From Sandaracinaceae bacterium (GTDB taxonomy: Bacteria; Myxococcota_A; Polyangia; Polyangiales; Sandaracinaceae): DNA of 42,152 nt. A model generated the notes under the pieces. That model did not search any database. It was not told the origin of the DNA and worked only from the letters and a program-made list of their open reading frames with translations. The stretch lies in assembly GCA_004213565.1 (NCBI GenBank), contig SHBB01000005.1, positions 1-42,152 of the forward strand, written 5' to 3'. This document shows, one piece after another, positions 24,361 to 33,318 of the stretch (positions within the stretch are counted from its first letter, which is position 1; each line of letters starts with the position of its first letter). Position numbers and translations under genes: made by a program.

Positions 24361-27300
24361 GTGGTAGACGAGCGCTCGAGTCCGGAGACCCAGCTGGGTC
24401 CGTACCGCGTCATCAGACCGCTGGCGCGCGGAGGGATGGGTGAGATCTACCTCGCCCGCGACGTCCGCCTGGGCCGGGTGGTCGCGCTCAAGGTCGTGGG
24501 CCAGGACCTCGGGGAGCGGGCCGGCGCCCAGCGTCAGCTCGCTCACGAGGCCCGCGCCACCGCCAACCTGACGCACCCGAACATCGTCACGCTCTACGAC
24601 GTCGGCGAGCACGAGGGCCGCGTCTACATCGCGCTCGAGTACGTGCGCGGGCGAACCCTCGCCGAGGCGCTGCGAGAGGGGCCGCTCCCGCTGCACGAGG
24701 GGCTGCGCGTGATGCGCGAGATCGCGGCCGCCATCGCGGCGGCCCACGCGGTCGGGGTCACCCACCGGGATCTCAAGCCGGGCAACATCCTGCTCGGCGA
24801 AGACGGCCGCACCCGGGTGCTCGACTTCGGCATCGCCCGCATCACGCGCCGACTCCAGGTCGACGAAGAGGCGCTCGCGCTCCGCGGGGGAGAGGGCGAC
24901 GGGCTCTCCGTGATCGGAACGCCGCGCTACATGGCGCCCGAGCAGTGGGACTCCGCCGATGGCCCGCCGACCGACGTCTGGGCCTTCGGCGTGGTCGCCC
25001 ACGCGCTGCTGACCCAGCGGCACCTCCTCCCCCGCCTGTCGGAGCACGCGCGCCTCGCCGCGAAGTCGGCGGACCCGGTGAGCTTGAGCGCGGAGGCGAA
25101 GCAGCTCCCCCGGGAGGTGGTGGAGATCCTCGAGGCGTGCGTGCAGAAGGATCCGGCCGCCCGACCGACCGCGACGGAGCTGGTCGCGCTGCTCGACCCG
25201 GAGGGACCGAGCGCGGTCGAGCGCGCGGAGGCGTGTCCGTTCCCCGGCCTCTCCCCCTACGATCGCGCGACGGCGTCGAGCTTCGCCGGCCGCGACGAGG
25301 CGCTCCGCACGGCGCTCGAGCTGCTGGCCCTCGATGGCCTGCTCGTCGTCGTGGGCCCGCCCTCCGTCGGCAAGACCTCGTTCGTCGCCGCCACCATCTC
25401 CCGCTTGCGCGAGCGGCACGCGGTCGAGGTGCTCAGCCTGCGCGCCGGGCCGCGTCCGTTCCACGCGCTCGCGACCGCCCTCGAGGGCTGGTCCTCGGCG
25501 CTCGAGCGCTCGGAGATCCGCGGCGCCGACGCCACGCTGCCCGACACCGCGCGCCCCCTCGACATGCTCCGCGAGTCGGCCATGGACGTCGGCGCTCTCG
25601 CCTGGACGCTGGAGCGCGAGCCCACGCGGGTCCCCGATCTGCTGCGCGGCCTCGCGAAGGAGACGGAGCGGCGCGTGGTCGTGGTCATGGACGACCTCGA
25701 GGCGCTGGTCGGGCGCGGCGCGGCCAACGAGGACGCGGAGCCCTTCGTCGCGGCCTGCCTCGAGGCGGCGGAGGCGGACGGCGAGGTGAGCCTGGTCTGG
25801 GCGCTCCGCGACGACGCGCTCGGGCGCATCCCGTGGGGCGAGACCCAGTCCCGCGTGCTCGCGAGCGCGCTCTTCCTTCGCCAGCCCGACGCGGAGGATC
25901 TGGCCGAGATGGTGCGCGAGCCGCTCGCGCGGGTCGGCTATCGGCTCGAGGACGAGGAGGCCGCCGCGCGCCTCGGTCGATCCCTCGGTGGGCGCCCCAA
26001 CGCGCTCCCGCTGCTCCAGTTCGCCATGCGAGAGGCCTGGCGCGAGCGCGACCCGGAGACGCGCACCATCCCCCGCGCGGTCACCGACGCGCTCTCCGAC
26101 CCGAGCCGCGCGCTCGCGACGCACGCCGACCGCGTGATCGACGCGTTCGACAAGCCGCGCCTCGAGCTGACCCGGCGCCTGCTGCTCCGGCTCGTCACCC
26201 AGGAGCGGCGCCTCGCGCAGGTGGCGGCCGAAGAGCTCGCGGAGGAGCTCGGGCTGCAGGCGTTGCCGCTGCTCGATCGGCTGCTCGAGGAGGGGCTCTT
26301 GCAGCGGGACGAGTCCGACCTCGTCGCGCTCGCGCACGAGGCCTTGCTCGACTCGTGGCCCCGCCTGCGCCGCTGGCTCGAGGAGTCGGACGTCGCGTTC
26401 GTCCGGCTGCGGGAGCTCGAGCTGGCGGCCCAGCAGTGGATCGCGAGCGGCGCGACCGACGACGGCCTGCTGAGCGGGGACGCCCTGCGAGACGGCGAGC
26501 GCGCGCTCGTCTCGCTCCCGGACCGGCTCTCCGAGGAGGCGCGGCGCCTGGTGACGCGCTCGGTCGCGGCTCGCGCGCGAGCCGTACGGCAGCGGCGGAT
26601 CCGACGCGCCGTGCTCGCGCTGGCCGCCGTGCTGGTCGTCCTCGCCGGCCTCGTCAGCGTGTGGGCGCTGGACGAGCGCGCGCGGACGCAGGCCGAGGCG
26701 CGGGCGCGCACCGAGCGCGATCGGGTCCGGCTCCTGTCGGCGGGCGCGCGGGGCCAGTACCTGCGCGGCGACCCGCTCCGGGCCCTCGCGATGGCGCGCG
26801 CAGCGCTCGAGTCCGACGACGACCTCACCGCTCGTGCGCTCGTGGACGAGATGCGCGACGACCCACTCTCGTTCCACCGTGAGCTCGGAGGCGTGGCTTA
26901 CGAAGCCGCCCTCGACGCCGGGGAGAGCGCCGTCTACCTGGCGAGCCAGACGGGCCGGGTGCTGCGCGTCGACACCCGGACGGGCGAGGTGGAGGGCGTG
27001 GTCGAGCACGAGGACCAGGTGACGGCGCTCGCCCTGACCGACGACGGGGCGATCGTGAGCGTCGACTGGGGCGGCGCGCTCCGGGTCACGCAGGGCGAGC
27101 GCACGCGGGTGATCGCGCAGGGCATCCGTCAGCGGAGCCCGCGCTCGCTCGTGGTGGTCGGGGATCGCGCGCTGATCGGGCGCGTGCGCGAGCCCGCGCT
27201 CCGGGTGAGGCTCGACGGTCAGGGCGAGGCAGAGGCGTTCGGTCCGACGCTCGGCGGGAGCGCGAGCCTGGCCCGCGGGGCCGACGGCGAGTTGTGGCTG

Positions 27301-28998
27301 AGCGACACGGAGGGCCGCCTCGTCGCGCTCGCCGCCGACGGGGAGATCCTCCACACGGAGCCGGTGGGCCTCGACGTGCGCGCCATCGACGTGGGCACGG
27401 ACGGCCGGCTCGCGCTCGCCACGTCACGGAGCGTGATCGCGGTGTACGACCCCGGCGCCCGACGCGTCGTCGCGCGCTGGCCGCTCGAGGGGGACTGTCG
27501 CTTCGCGCGGTGGCTCGCCCCGGGGACGGTCCTCGCGGGCTGCGGCCCGGGCTTGTACGTGCTGCGCGAGGGAGACACCGCCGGCTCGCCGCGTGACGTC
27601 GACGGGAGCCTCCTCGTGGCGGCGGACGTGGGCGCGCGCCTCGTGGCCGTCACCACCGCGGCGTCCGGGGTCTTCGTCTTCCACCGCGATCGGCTGCTGG
27701 CCCCACACCGCGAGGCGCCGCCCGACCGGCTCGGCCTCTCGGTCGCCGCGGCGCCCCGGCACGACCTCGCGTTCATGGGCACGCAGTCTTCGTTGCACGT
27801 CTTCGAGCTCTCGACCGGTCGGCACCTGCGCCGCGTGGACTTCGGGGTGGACGCGCGGAGGCTCATCGCGACCGACGACGCCCTGCTCGTCAGCCACGGG
27901 CACTCCGTCACGCGCTTCGCTCTCCCGAGCCTCGCGCGCACCCAGTCCTTCGCCACGAACCGGGGGCTCCTCTTCAGCCTCGCGCTGGACGGGGACCGCG
28001 TCTACGCGGGCAGCAGCGGGGGCTCCCTCTACACCTGCGGCCTCTCGAGCGGGCTGATCGAGGGCGTGGTGCCGGTGGCCGGCGCCGCGCTGCGAGGCAT
28101 CGCCCCCACGCCGGGGCCGGGCTGGGCCGTCGCGGCAGGACCGCAGATCTCGATCGTCCTCGACGGAGCCGCGCGCCCTCTGGCCACGCTCCCGGCGGAT
28201 CTCCTGGACCTGACGTGGCACGCCCAGGACGAGGTGCTCCTGGCCACCGATCTGATGGGCGGCGTCTGGGCGATCGATCCAGGGTCGGGAGAGGCCACGG
28301 CGCGCCACCAGGCGGGCGCGCGCGCGTACTCGGTCGCGGTGCACGGCGCCGCGGTGGGGGTCGCGAGCGCGGACGACCGGGCCAGGATCTGGGACGGCGG
28401 GGGTCCCCCCACCCTGCTCGAAGGCCACCGGGGAGAGGTCAACGCGATCACCTTCGTCGATGGCGGGAGACGCGCCCTGACCGCCAGCGACGACGCGACG
28501 CTGCGCCTCTGGGACGTGGCGTCGGGCGCGCCCCTGTGGCGACGCGACGAGGCCGAGGCGGCCGACTCGAGCGCGCAGACGCTCTCGGCCGTGCTCGAGG
28601 GCCGCCGATGGTCGGGGGCCGAGGACGGCGCGGTCACGCGTGACGACGGCGCGCTGCGGCTGCCGAACACGGAGACCGTCCCCGTCACGCTCGTCGCCGA
28701 AGGCCCCGGTGGGACGCTCGTCGTGGGCTTCGCCAACGGCGTCGTGGGCTTGTGGGACGTCGAGCGGCTGGAGCGTCTACGCGGCGCGCGCCTCCACGGC
28801 GCGGTGGTCGCAGCGACCCGCGACGGAGACGACTTGCACGTCTTCAGCGAGCTCGGCGATCGACTCGCCCTCCACACACCCGCCCTCTCGGGAGGCCGAT
28901 GCCGCGCGCTGCAGCTCCTCTGGGGGGAGAGCGCGCTGGTGTGGGCCGCGGGCCGCCTGCAGCTCCGTGCTCCGCCCGCCCACCATCCGTGCCGGTAG
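24361..28998 (+). CDS. Ser/Thr kinase fused to an NTPase (nSTAND-like) and WD40-like propeller
   Basis: 1545 residues from GTG 24361. The kinase domain (15-278) is complete. It has glycine loop ARGGMGEIY, Lys 44 (VALKVV), catalytic HRDLKPGN (135-142), DFG (155-157) and GTPRYMAPEQ, with about 27 residues between DFG and APE. The bridge FPGLSPYDRATASSFAGRDE leads to an NTPase with Walker A GPPSVGKTS (332-340), Walker B-like VVVMDDLEAL and winged-helix-like modules. This is the layout of novel STAND proteins. A single membrane helix (ALAAVLVVLAGLVSVWAL) is near residue 750. After it come about 750 residues of beta-propeller repeats, with clear WD40 blades such as GHRGEVNAITFVDGGRRALT and DDATLRLWDVASG. 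The propeller would lie outside the cytosol if the kinase is inside. It probably senses a ligand and signals by phosphorylation (inference). Confidence 0.9.
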   Translation: MVDERSSPETQLGPYRVIRPLARGGMGEIYLARDVRLGRVVALKVVGQDLGERAGAQRQLAHEARATANLTHPNIVTLYDVGEHEGRVYIALEYVRGRTLAEALREGPLPLHEGLRVMREIAAAIAAAHAVGVTHRDLKPGNILLGEDGRTRVLDFGIARITRRLQVDEEALALRGGEGDGLSVIGTPRYMAPEQWDSADGPPTDVWAFGVVAHALLTQRHLLPRLSEHARLAAKSADPVSLSAEAKQLPREVVEILEACVQKDPAARPTATELVALLDPEGPSAVERAEACPFPGLSPYDRATASSFAGRDEALRTALELLALDGLLVVVGPPSVGKTSFVAATISRLRERHAVEVLSLRAGPRPFHALATALEGWSSALERSEIRGADATLPDTARPLDMLRESAMDVGALAWTLEREPTRVPDLLRGLAKETERRVVVVMDDLEALVGRGAANEDAEPFVAACLEAAEADGEVSLVWALRDDALGRIPWGETQSRVLASALFLRQPDAEDLAEMVREPLARVGYRLEDEEAAARLGRSLGGRPNALPLLQFAMREAWRERDPETRTIPRAVTDALSDPSRALATHADRVIDAFDKPRLELTRRLLLRLVTQERRLAQVAAEELAEELGLQALPLLDRLLEEGLLQRDESDLVALAHEALLDSWPRLRRWLEESDVAFVRLRELELAAQQWIASGATDDGLLSGDALRDGERALVSLPDRLSEEARRLVTRSVAARARAVRQRRIRRAVLALAAVLVVLAGLVSVWALDERARTQAEARARTERDRVRLLSAGARGQYLRGDPLRALAMARAALESDDDLTARALVDEMRDDPLSFHRELGGVAYEAALDAGESAVYLASQTGRVLRVDTRTGEVEGVVEHEDQVTALALTDDGAIVSVDWGGALRVTQGERTRVIAQGIRQRSPRSLVVVGDRALIGRVREPALRVRLDGQGEAEAFGPTLGGSASLARGADGELWLSDTEGRLVALAADGEILHTEPVGLDVRAIDVGTDGRLALATSRSVIAVYDPGARRVVARWPLEGDCRFARWLAPGTVLAGCGPGLYVLREGDTAGSPRDVDGSLLVAADVGARLVAVTTAASGVFVFHRDRLLAPHREAPPDRLGLSVAAAPRHDLAFMGTQSSLHVFELSTGRHLRRVDFGVDARRLIATDDALLVSHGHSVTRFALPSLARTQSFATNRGLLFSLALDGDRVYAGSSGGSLYTCGLSSGLIEGVVPVAGAALRGIAPTPGPGWAVAAGPQISIVLDGAARPLATLPADLLDLTWHAQDEVLLATDLMGGVWAIDPGSGEATARHQAGARAYSVAVHGAAVGVASADDRARIWDGGGPPTLLEGHRGEVNAITFVDGGRRALTASDDATLRLWDVASGAPLWRRDEAEAADSSAQTLSAVLEGRRWSGAEDGAVTRDDGALRLPNTETVPVTLVAEGPGGTLVVGFANGVVGLWDVERLERLRGARLHGAVVAATRDGDDLHVFSELGDRLALHTPALSGGRCRALQLLWGESALVWAAGRLQLRAPPAHHPCR

Positions 28999-29000
28999 CC

Positions 29001-29576
29001 TCACGCGGGCTCGGCGCAGAGCGCGCGCATCGTCTCCACCGTCTCGCGCTGGAAGCGGACCTGATAGAAGCGAGCGACGGGCGCCCCCAGGCGTGACCAG
29101 AAGCCGTGCGGGCGCGAGAAGGCCTGCACGTCGTAGCGGACGACGTCGTCGACGATCGACACCCGGAAGCGCTCCTCGCCGCTCTCGGCGTGTCCCGGCA
29201 GCGTCCCGAAGCCGAACGCGAACCGGTCGCGCTCTCGCTGCACGTAGAGCACCCGACATGGGTGCGCCGAGACGAACCCGAAGTGAAACGCGAGCGTCGC
29301 GAACATCGATCCCGGCGCGAGCTCGCCCGGCTCGCGCACGATGCGCGTGAACGAGCGCGGGTAGTTCTCGATGCGCGAGAGCGCGGCGCACGCCCGCTCG
29401 AACAGGGCCCGCCCCCGCCCGAGCTCGGTCCCGTAGCGATCGAGGCGAAAACCCGGCGGCGCCGCCTCGAGGTCTTCGCGCGTGATCCCCTGATCCAGGT
29501 AGGTGAGCTCGGCCCCCTCGAGCCCCCGCAGGAGCTCGAAGATCCGCTCGTCGGTCGGAGGTCGGAGGAAGAACAT
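29001..29576 (-). CDS. DUF1990 family protein
   Basis: 191 residues from ATG 29576; the in-frame extension upstream is Arg-rich and was not used. The sequence FFLRPPTDERIFELLRGLEG, then LEAAPPGFRLDRYGTELGRG, ELAPGSMFATLAFHFGFVSA and a closing YDVQAFSRPHGFWSRLGAPV match DUF1990. That family of about 170-200 residues has a START-like/helix-grip appearance and no settled biochemical role. There is no signal peptide. It converges on the kinase-WD40 gene (2 bp between stops) and is divergent from the universal stress gene across 299 bp. Confidence 0.85.
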   Translation of the reverse strand: MFFLRPPTDERIFELLRGLEGAELTYLDQGITREDLEAAPPGFRLDRYGTELGRGRALFERACAALSRIENYPRSFTRIVREPGELAPGSMFATLAFHFGFVSAHPCRVLYVQRERDRFAFGFGTLPGHAESGEERFRVSIVDDVVRYDVQAFSRPHGFWSRLGAPVARFYQVRFQRETVETMRALCAEPA

Positions 29577-29875
29577 CTGCCCGCATCGTGAGACGCGAGC
29601 GGCGATCTCGCGCAAGCGAAAACGTCGTCCTCCGCGGACGGCCCTCGGCGAGCTCGTCGTGTGGTGGCCGGGTCGGCGCGAGATCTCTGAAACGACACGC
29701 AACGGGGGCTGCACCACCGGGACGCCGTGGAGCCTCCGCCGAGAGCCTATCTGCCCCTCCCCACGCGGGTTGCTCGGCTGGTCCGCGACTTGCGGTGTTC
29801 GTCGGCGTGCGCACCTCGCGCCCCGACGCCTCGGCACGCGGCGGCGTGCACCCCGTAGCCCCGAGGAGAGAGCCC
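29577..29875. other. Intergenic region between DUF1990 and the universal stress gene
   Basis: 299 bp without a gene, between divergent genes. It should hold both promoters. The only site I can point to is the sigma-54-like match at 29779-29793. I see no RNA gene or repeat. Confidence 0.6.
29779..29793 (+). promoter_or_regulatory. Sigma-54-like -24/-12 promoter upstream of the universal stress gene
   Basis: TGGTCC, five bases, TTGC. The invariant GG (-24) and GC (-12) are correctly spaced, with two mismatches to TGGYRYRNNNNTTGCW. The expected transcript start is near 29805, about 70 bases before the ATG. Chance matches are not rare in GC-rich DNA. Confidence 0.35.
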
Positions 29876-30652
29876 ATGACCACGATCGCCCACCCCACCA
29901 ACGCGTCGAGCGACGAACACCTCGCCTTCGCGCACGCCACCGCGCTCGCTCGTCGGGCCGGCGCGAGGCTCGTGTCCGTCCACGCGGGCGACGATCCCAG
30001 CTTCGCGGCCCGCATGCCCGACGCTGGCGCGCTCCTGTCGCGCTGGGGCGACGACGGCGGGCTCACCTACGAGCGGCTCGTGGCCGACTGCTGCCTCGAG
30101 GACACCTCGGACGCGGTGCTCGACGCGCTCCGTGGGCTCGCCCCCGACCTGATCGTGGCCGCCACGCACGACCGCGGTCCGATCGCGCGAATCCTGCACG
30201 AGAGCTACGCGGAGGGGATCGCGAACAACCTGCGGGTCCCCTCGCTCCTGCTCCGCACCGACGTGAAGGGCTTCGTGGACGAGGCCTCGGGGTCGATCGA
30301 TCTGCGGCGCGTCCTCGTCCCCATCGGCGACGCGGAGGAGGCGGCTCAGGCGGTGGAGCGCGCGGCGTGGATCCTGGACATGGCCGGCGTGGAGCAGGCC
30401 GAGATCCACCTCCTGCGGGTCGGCGCGCCCACGGAGTGGCCCGAGACCCCGGAGCGCCCGGGCTGGACCTGGATCCGGCGGACCGTGGACGCGCCGCTCG
30501 AGGCGGCGCTGGCGAAGGAGGCGGAGGGCGTGAGCCTCGTCGTCATGGCCACGCGCGGACACGACTCGGTGGGCGACGTCATCGCGGGCAGCCACACCGA
30601 GCGCGTCCTGCGGAGCAGCCGCTGTCCGGTGCTCAGCGTGCCCGTCGCCTGA
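29876..30652 (+). CDS. Tandem-domain universal stress protein
   Basis: 258 residues from ATG 29876, with GAGGAG upstream. It has two UspA-type domains. The first (1-135) has IAHPTNASSDEHLAFAHATA, then LVSVHAGDD, and ends LIVAATHDRGPIARILHESY. The second (about 145-258) starts RRVLVPIGDAEEAAQAVERA. It ends LVVMATRGHDSVGDVIAGSH, then TERVLRSSRCPVLSVPV. The closing motif approximates the G-2x-G-9x-G-S/T nucleotide-binding loop, so the second domain may bind ATP. The first lacks a clean loop. It is a cytosolic stress or nucleotide-responsive protein. The next gene downstream, 149 bp away, is a Ser/Thr kinase, and both have sigma-54-like sites. Confidence 0.9.
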   Translation: MTTIAHPTNASSDEHLAFAHATALARRAGARLVSVHAGDDPSFAARMPDAGALLSRWGDDGGLTYERLVADCCLEDTSDAVLDALRGLAPDLIVAATHDRGPIARILHESYAEGIANNLRVPSLLLRTDVKGFVDEASGSIDLRRVLVPIGDAEEAAQAVERAAWILDMAGVEQAEIHLLRVGAPTEWPETPERPGWTWIRRTVDAPLEAALAKEAEGVSLVVMATRGHDSVGDVIAGSHTERVLRSSRCPVLSVPVA

Positions 30653-30773
30653 CGCGCCGAGGGCGCGAGCACCGGCCGCCTGGCTGGCCACCCACCGCAT
30701 CCGGTGTTCCGATCTCCGGGGTGGATCGACCCCTCCCGGGGCCCGAACGCGGCCGTTTCGCCCGTCCGGATCG

Positions 30774-30788
30774 TGGCACGGCTGTTGC
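30774..30788 (+). promoter_or_regulatory. Sigma-54-like -24/-12 promoter upstream of the kinase gene
   Basis: TGGCAC, GGCTG, TTGC: all fixed positions of TGGYRYRNNNNTTGC match, with only the last base (G for W) off. It lies 13 bases before the ATG at 30802, so the predicted start (about 30800) would give an almost leaderless mRNA and exclude the GGAAG at 30789-30793. That position makes it either a chance match or an unusual promoter. Confidence 0.4.
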
Positions 30789-30801
30789 GGAAGCTCACAC
30801 C

Positions 30802-31956
30802 ATGACGCACGAACCCTCCGACTGGCGGCTCCCGGCGCAGCAGACCCTCAGCGGACGCACGGTCGCGGGTCGCTACCAGGTGCTGGGCCTGCTCGGACAG
30901 GGGGGGATCGGCAAGGTCTACGTGGCGGAGCAGATCGGGCTCGACCGGCGGGTGGCGCTGAAGGTGATCCGCCCCGACCGGCGCACCGACGCGGTGACGG
31001 CCCAGCGCTTCGCCCGCGAGGCGCGCGCGGCCGGGCGGATCCACAGCCCGCACGTGGTCACGCTCTTCGACTTCGGGTCCGACCGCGGCGAGCACTACAT
31101 CGCCATGGAGAAGCTCGAGGGAGAGAGCCTGCTCGAGCGGCTCTCGCGGGGCCCGCAGCTCCCGCTGACCGAGGCGCTGCGCATCGCGGCCGACATCGCC
31201 AAGGGGCTGCGCGCGGCGCACGAGGCCGGCGTGCTCCACCGCGACCTGAAGCCCGCCAACGTCTTCCTGTGCGAGGACGGAACGGTCAAGGTGCTCGACT
31301 TCGGGATCGCCAAGCTGGTCGACGACGAGGACGAGTGGGAGCCGCTGACGGGGGTCAACCGCGTGCTCGGGACGCCGGTCTACATGAGCCCGGAGGCCGC
31401 CACCCGGAAGCCGCTCGGCCCGACCACCGACCTCTACGCCCTGGGCCTGCTGATATTCGAGATGATCGTGGGGGAGCCGCCCTTCAAGACGGGCGACCCG
31501 ATGGAGACGCTCCGCGCGCAGGTCACCCGCCCCGCCCCGAGGCTCCGGCAGGCCGCGCCGTGGGCGCCGGTGCCCGCGGAGCTGGATCTCCTGGTCTCGG
31601 CCCTCCTCGAGAAGGACCCGAAGGAGCGCCCCCGCGACGCCGGCGCGGTCGCTGGACGCCTCGAGACGATCGCGGCCGACCTGCGGCGCAGCCTCGAGGT
31701 CACCAAGACGGAGATCGATCTCCCGCGCCTCTCCGCCGCGCGGGTGCCCGACGAGCTCGGCCTGCTCGAGGACGACGACCTGCTCGACGACGGGGCGGCC
31801 ACCGAGGTCTGGCGCGGCCGGCCGATGTACGCGACCGACGCGCCGGCGGTGATGGCCGAGCCGGTCGTCAGCCCGCGCCACCTCGCCTACCTCACGGCGG
31901 GCGCCGGCATGCTCGCCTTCGCGGCCAGCCTGCTCCTCCGTCTCGGCCTGACCTGA
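30802..31956 (+). CDS. Ser/Thr protein kinase, C-terminal membrane anchor
   Basis: 384 residues from ATG 30802, with GGAAG eight bases upstream. The Hanks kinase domain covers about 24-290. It has glycine loop GQGGIGKV (32-39), Lys 54, HRDLKPAN with Asp 148, DFG (166-168) and GTPVYMSPEA. All catalytic residues are present, so it should be active. A charged juxtamembrane linker follows (LLEDDDLLDDGAATEVWRG). A single helix then lies at the extreme C-terminus (LAYLTAGAGMLAFAASLLLR), so the kinase faces the cytosol with almost nothing outside: a tail-anchored arrangement without a sensor domain. Input must come from a partner. The next gene, 36 bp on, encodes a membrane VWA-FHA protein whose FHA domain is a natural phosphothreonine reader. 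Confidence 0.92.
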   Translation: MTHEPSDWRLPAQQTLSGRTVAGRYQVLGLLGQGGIGKVYVAEQIGLDRRVALKVIRPDRRTDAVTAQRFAREARAAGRIHSPHVVTLFDFGSDRGEHYIAMEKLEGESLLERLSRGPQLPLTEALRIAADIAKGLRAAHEAGVLHRDLKPANVFLCEDGTVKVLDFGIAKLVDDEDEWEPLTGVNRVLGTPVYMSPEAATRKPLGPTTDLYALGLLIFEMIVGEPPFKTGDPMETLRAQVTRPAPRLRQAAPWAPVPAELDLLVSALLEKDPKERPRDAGAVAGRLETIAADLRRSLEVTKTEIDLPRLSAARVPDELGLLEDDDLLDDGAATEVWRGRPMYATDAPAVMAEPVVSPRHLAYLTAGAGMLAFAASLLLRLGLT

Positions 31957-31992
31957 CGCGCGGCCGTGGGGGGATTACTCTCTCCTCACGCC

Positions 31993-33318
31993 ATGCTGCC
32001 TCGCCCCGCCCTCCTCGGCTTCTGCGTGTGGACGGCCACCCTGTGGGCCGTCGCGCTCCCGGCCCAGGCTCAAGCCGGACCGGCCGCGCAGGAGGCCGAG
32101 GACGTCGTCGTGGTGGTCGACAACTCGGGCAGCATGCGGCGCAACGATCCGGACAGCCTCGCGCTGCTCGCGGTGCAGCGCTTCGTCGAGCGACGCGCGG
32201 CCGACACCCGGGTCGCGCTGCTGGTGTTCGACGAGACCGCGCGCCTCGTGGTGCCGCTCGCGCCGTCCGACGACGCCGCGCGGGAGCGCTTCGCGGCCGC
32301 GCTCGACGAGGAGGTCACCTATCGCGGCCGCTGGACGAACTTGCCCGCCGCGATCGAGCGCGCCCTCTACCATCTCCGGACCGATGGCCGCGAGGGCACT
32401 CGACGCTCGATCGTCTTCTTGACCGACGGCCGCGTCGACACGGGAGACGCGGAGCGCGACGAGGAGCTCGAGGACTGGCTCTCCGAGGGGCTGGCCGACT
32501 CGGCCGCCGACGCGGGCGTGCGCCTGTTCGGGATCGCGTTCACCGAAGACGCCGACTACCGGGTCATCGAGAGCGTCACGCGCCGCACCGACGGGGAGTA
32601 CGTGCGCGTGTTCGAGGCGGCCGCCCTCAACCAGGCCTTCGACCGCATCGAGGCGGCGAGCGTCCCCGACGCCCCCGTCGAGGCGCCGGCCGAATCGCAG
32701 ACAGAGGTGCCACAGCCCGCGCCCGAGGCGCCCGACGCGCCGGCGAGCGCCGACGGTCCCGTGACGGTCGAGGGTGGGCGCGCGGAGCCCGCTCCTTCGG
32801 CGGCGCCCGCCTGGGTCATCGGAGCAGCGCTCGCGTTCCTCGCGCTCTCGTTCGGCGTCTTCTTCATCATGCGCCGCCGCCGAGCGGCGCCCGCGTCCAG
32901 CGCGCCGAGGCGGGCGGTCGACGTGCCCAAGGCCTACCTGATGGACACCACCGGAGCGACGGGGCGCGTGCGACACGACCTCGGCGAGATGACGGTCATC
33001 GGCCGCAAGGCCTCCGACCGGGACGTGGTCAGCGTGGTCATCGACCGGGACACGGTGAGCCGCCGCCACGCGTCGGTGCGCTTCCGCGGCGGCACCTTCT
33101 GGATCACCGACCATCGCACCCGCAACGGCACGTTCGTCAATGGAGAGCGCGTGACGGAGGAGCGCCCGCTCGAGCCGGGAGACATCGTGCGCATCGACAA
33201 GCACGAGCTCGTCTTCGACGTCGAGCAGTGGGAGTCCGAGGACGTGACCCGCTACGGCGAAGACGACGAGGCGACCCGCTTCAACTTCGAGGCCTCGGTC
33301 ACGCCCGTCTCCCGCTGA
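31993..33318 (+). CDS. VWA domain - membrane helix - FHA domain protein
   Basis: 441 residues from ATG 31993. A signal peptide (LLGFCVWTATLWAVALPAQA) leads to a von Willebrand A domain with intact MIDAS residues D43-x-S45-x-S47 (VVDNSGSMR). The Thr and Asp loops are at WTNLPAAIERAL and FLTDGRVD. A Pro/Ala/Glu linker follows, then one membrane helix (AWVIGAALAFLALSFGVFFI, about 271-291) with a basic stop-transfer RRRR. A cytosolic FHA domain (about 325-425) has GRKASDRD, SRRHASVRF and RNGTFVNGE. The VWA domain would bind a ligand outside through a metal ion, and the FHA domain phosphothreonine inside. Next to the kinase, it looks like a transmembrane sensor or effector coupled to Thr phosphorylation (inference). 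Confidence 0.9.
   Translation: MLPRPALLGFCVWTATLWAVALPAQAQAGPAAQEAEDVVVVVDNSGSMRRNDPDSLALLAVQRFVERRAADTRVALLVFDETARLVVPLAPSDDAARERFAAALDEEVTYRGRWTNLPAAIERALYHLRTDGREGTRRSIVFLTDGRVDTGDAERDEELEDWLSEGLADSAADAGVRLFGIAFTEDADYRVIESVTRRTDGEYVRVFEAAALNQAFDRIEAASVPDAPVEAPAESQTEVPQPAPEAPDAPASADGPVTVEGGRAEPAPSAAPAWVIGAALAFLALSFGVFFIMRRRRAAPASSAPRRAVDVPKAYLMDTTGATGRVRHDLGEMTVIGRKASDRDVVSVVIDRDTVSRRHASVRFRGGTFWITDHRTRNGTFVNGERVTEERPLEPGDIVRIDKHELVFDVEQWESEDVTRYGEDDEATRFNFEASVTPVSR

Noticed and set aside
24316-27354. A 1012-codon minus-strand frame across the kinase-WD40 gene
   Set aside because: Same mirror effect; no motif or signal, and the plus-strand frame has kinase, NTPase and WD40 signatures.
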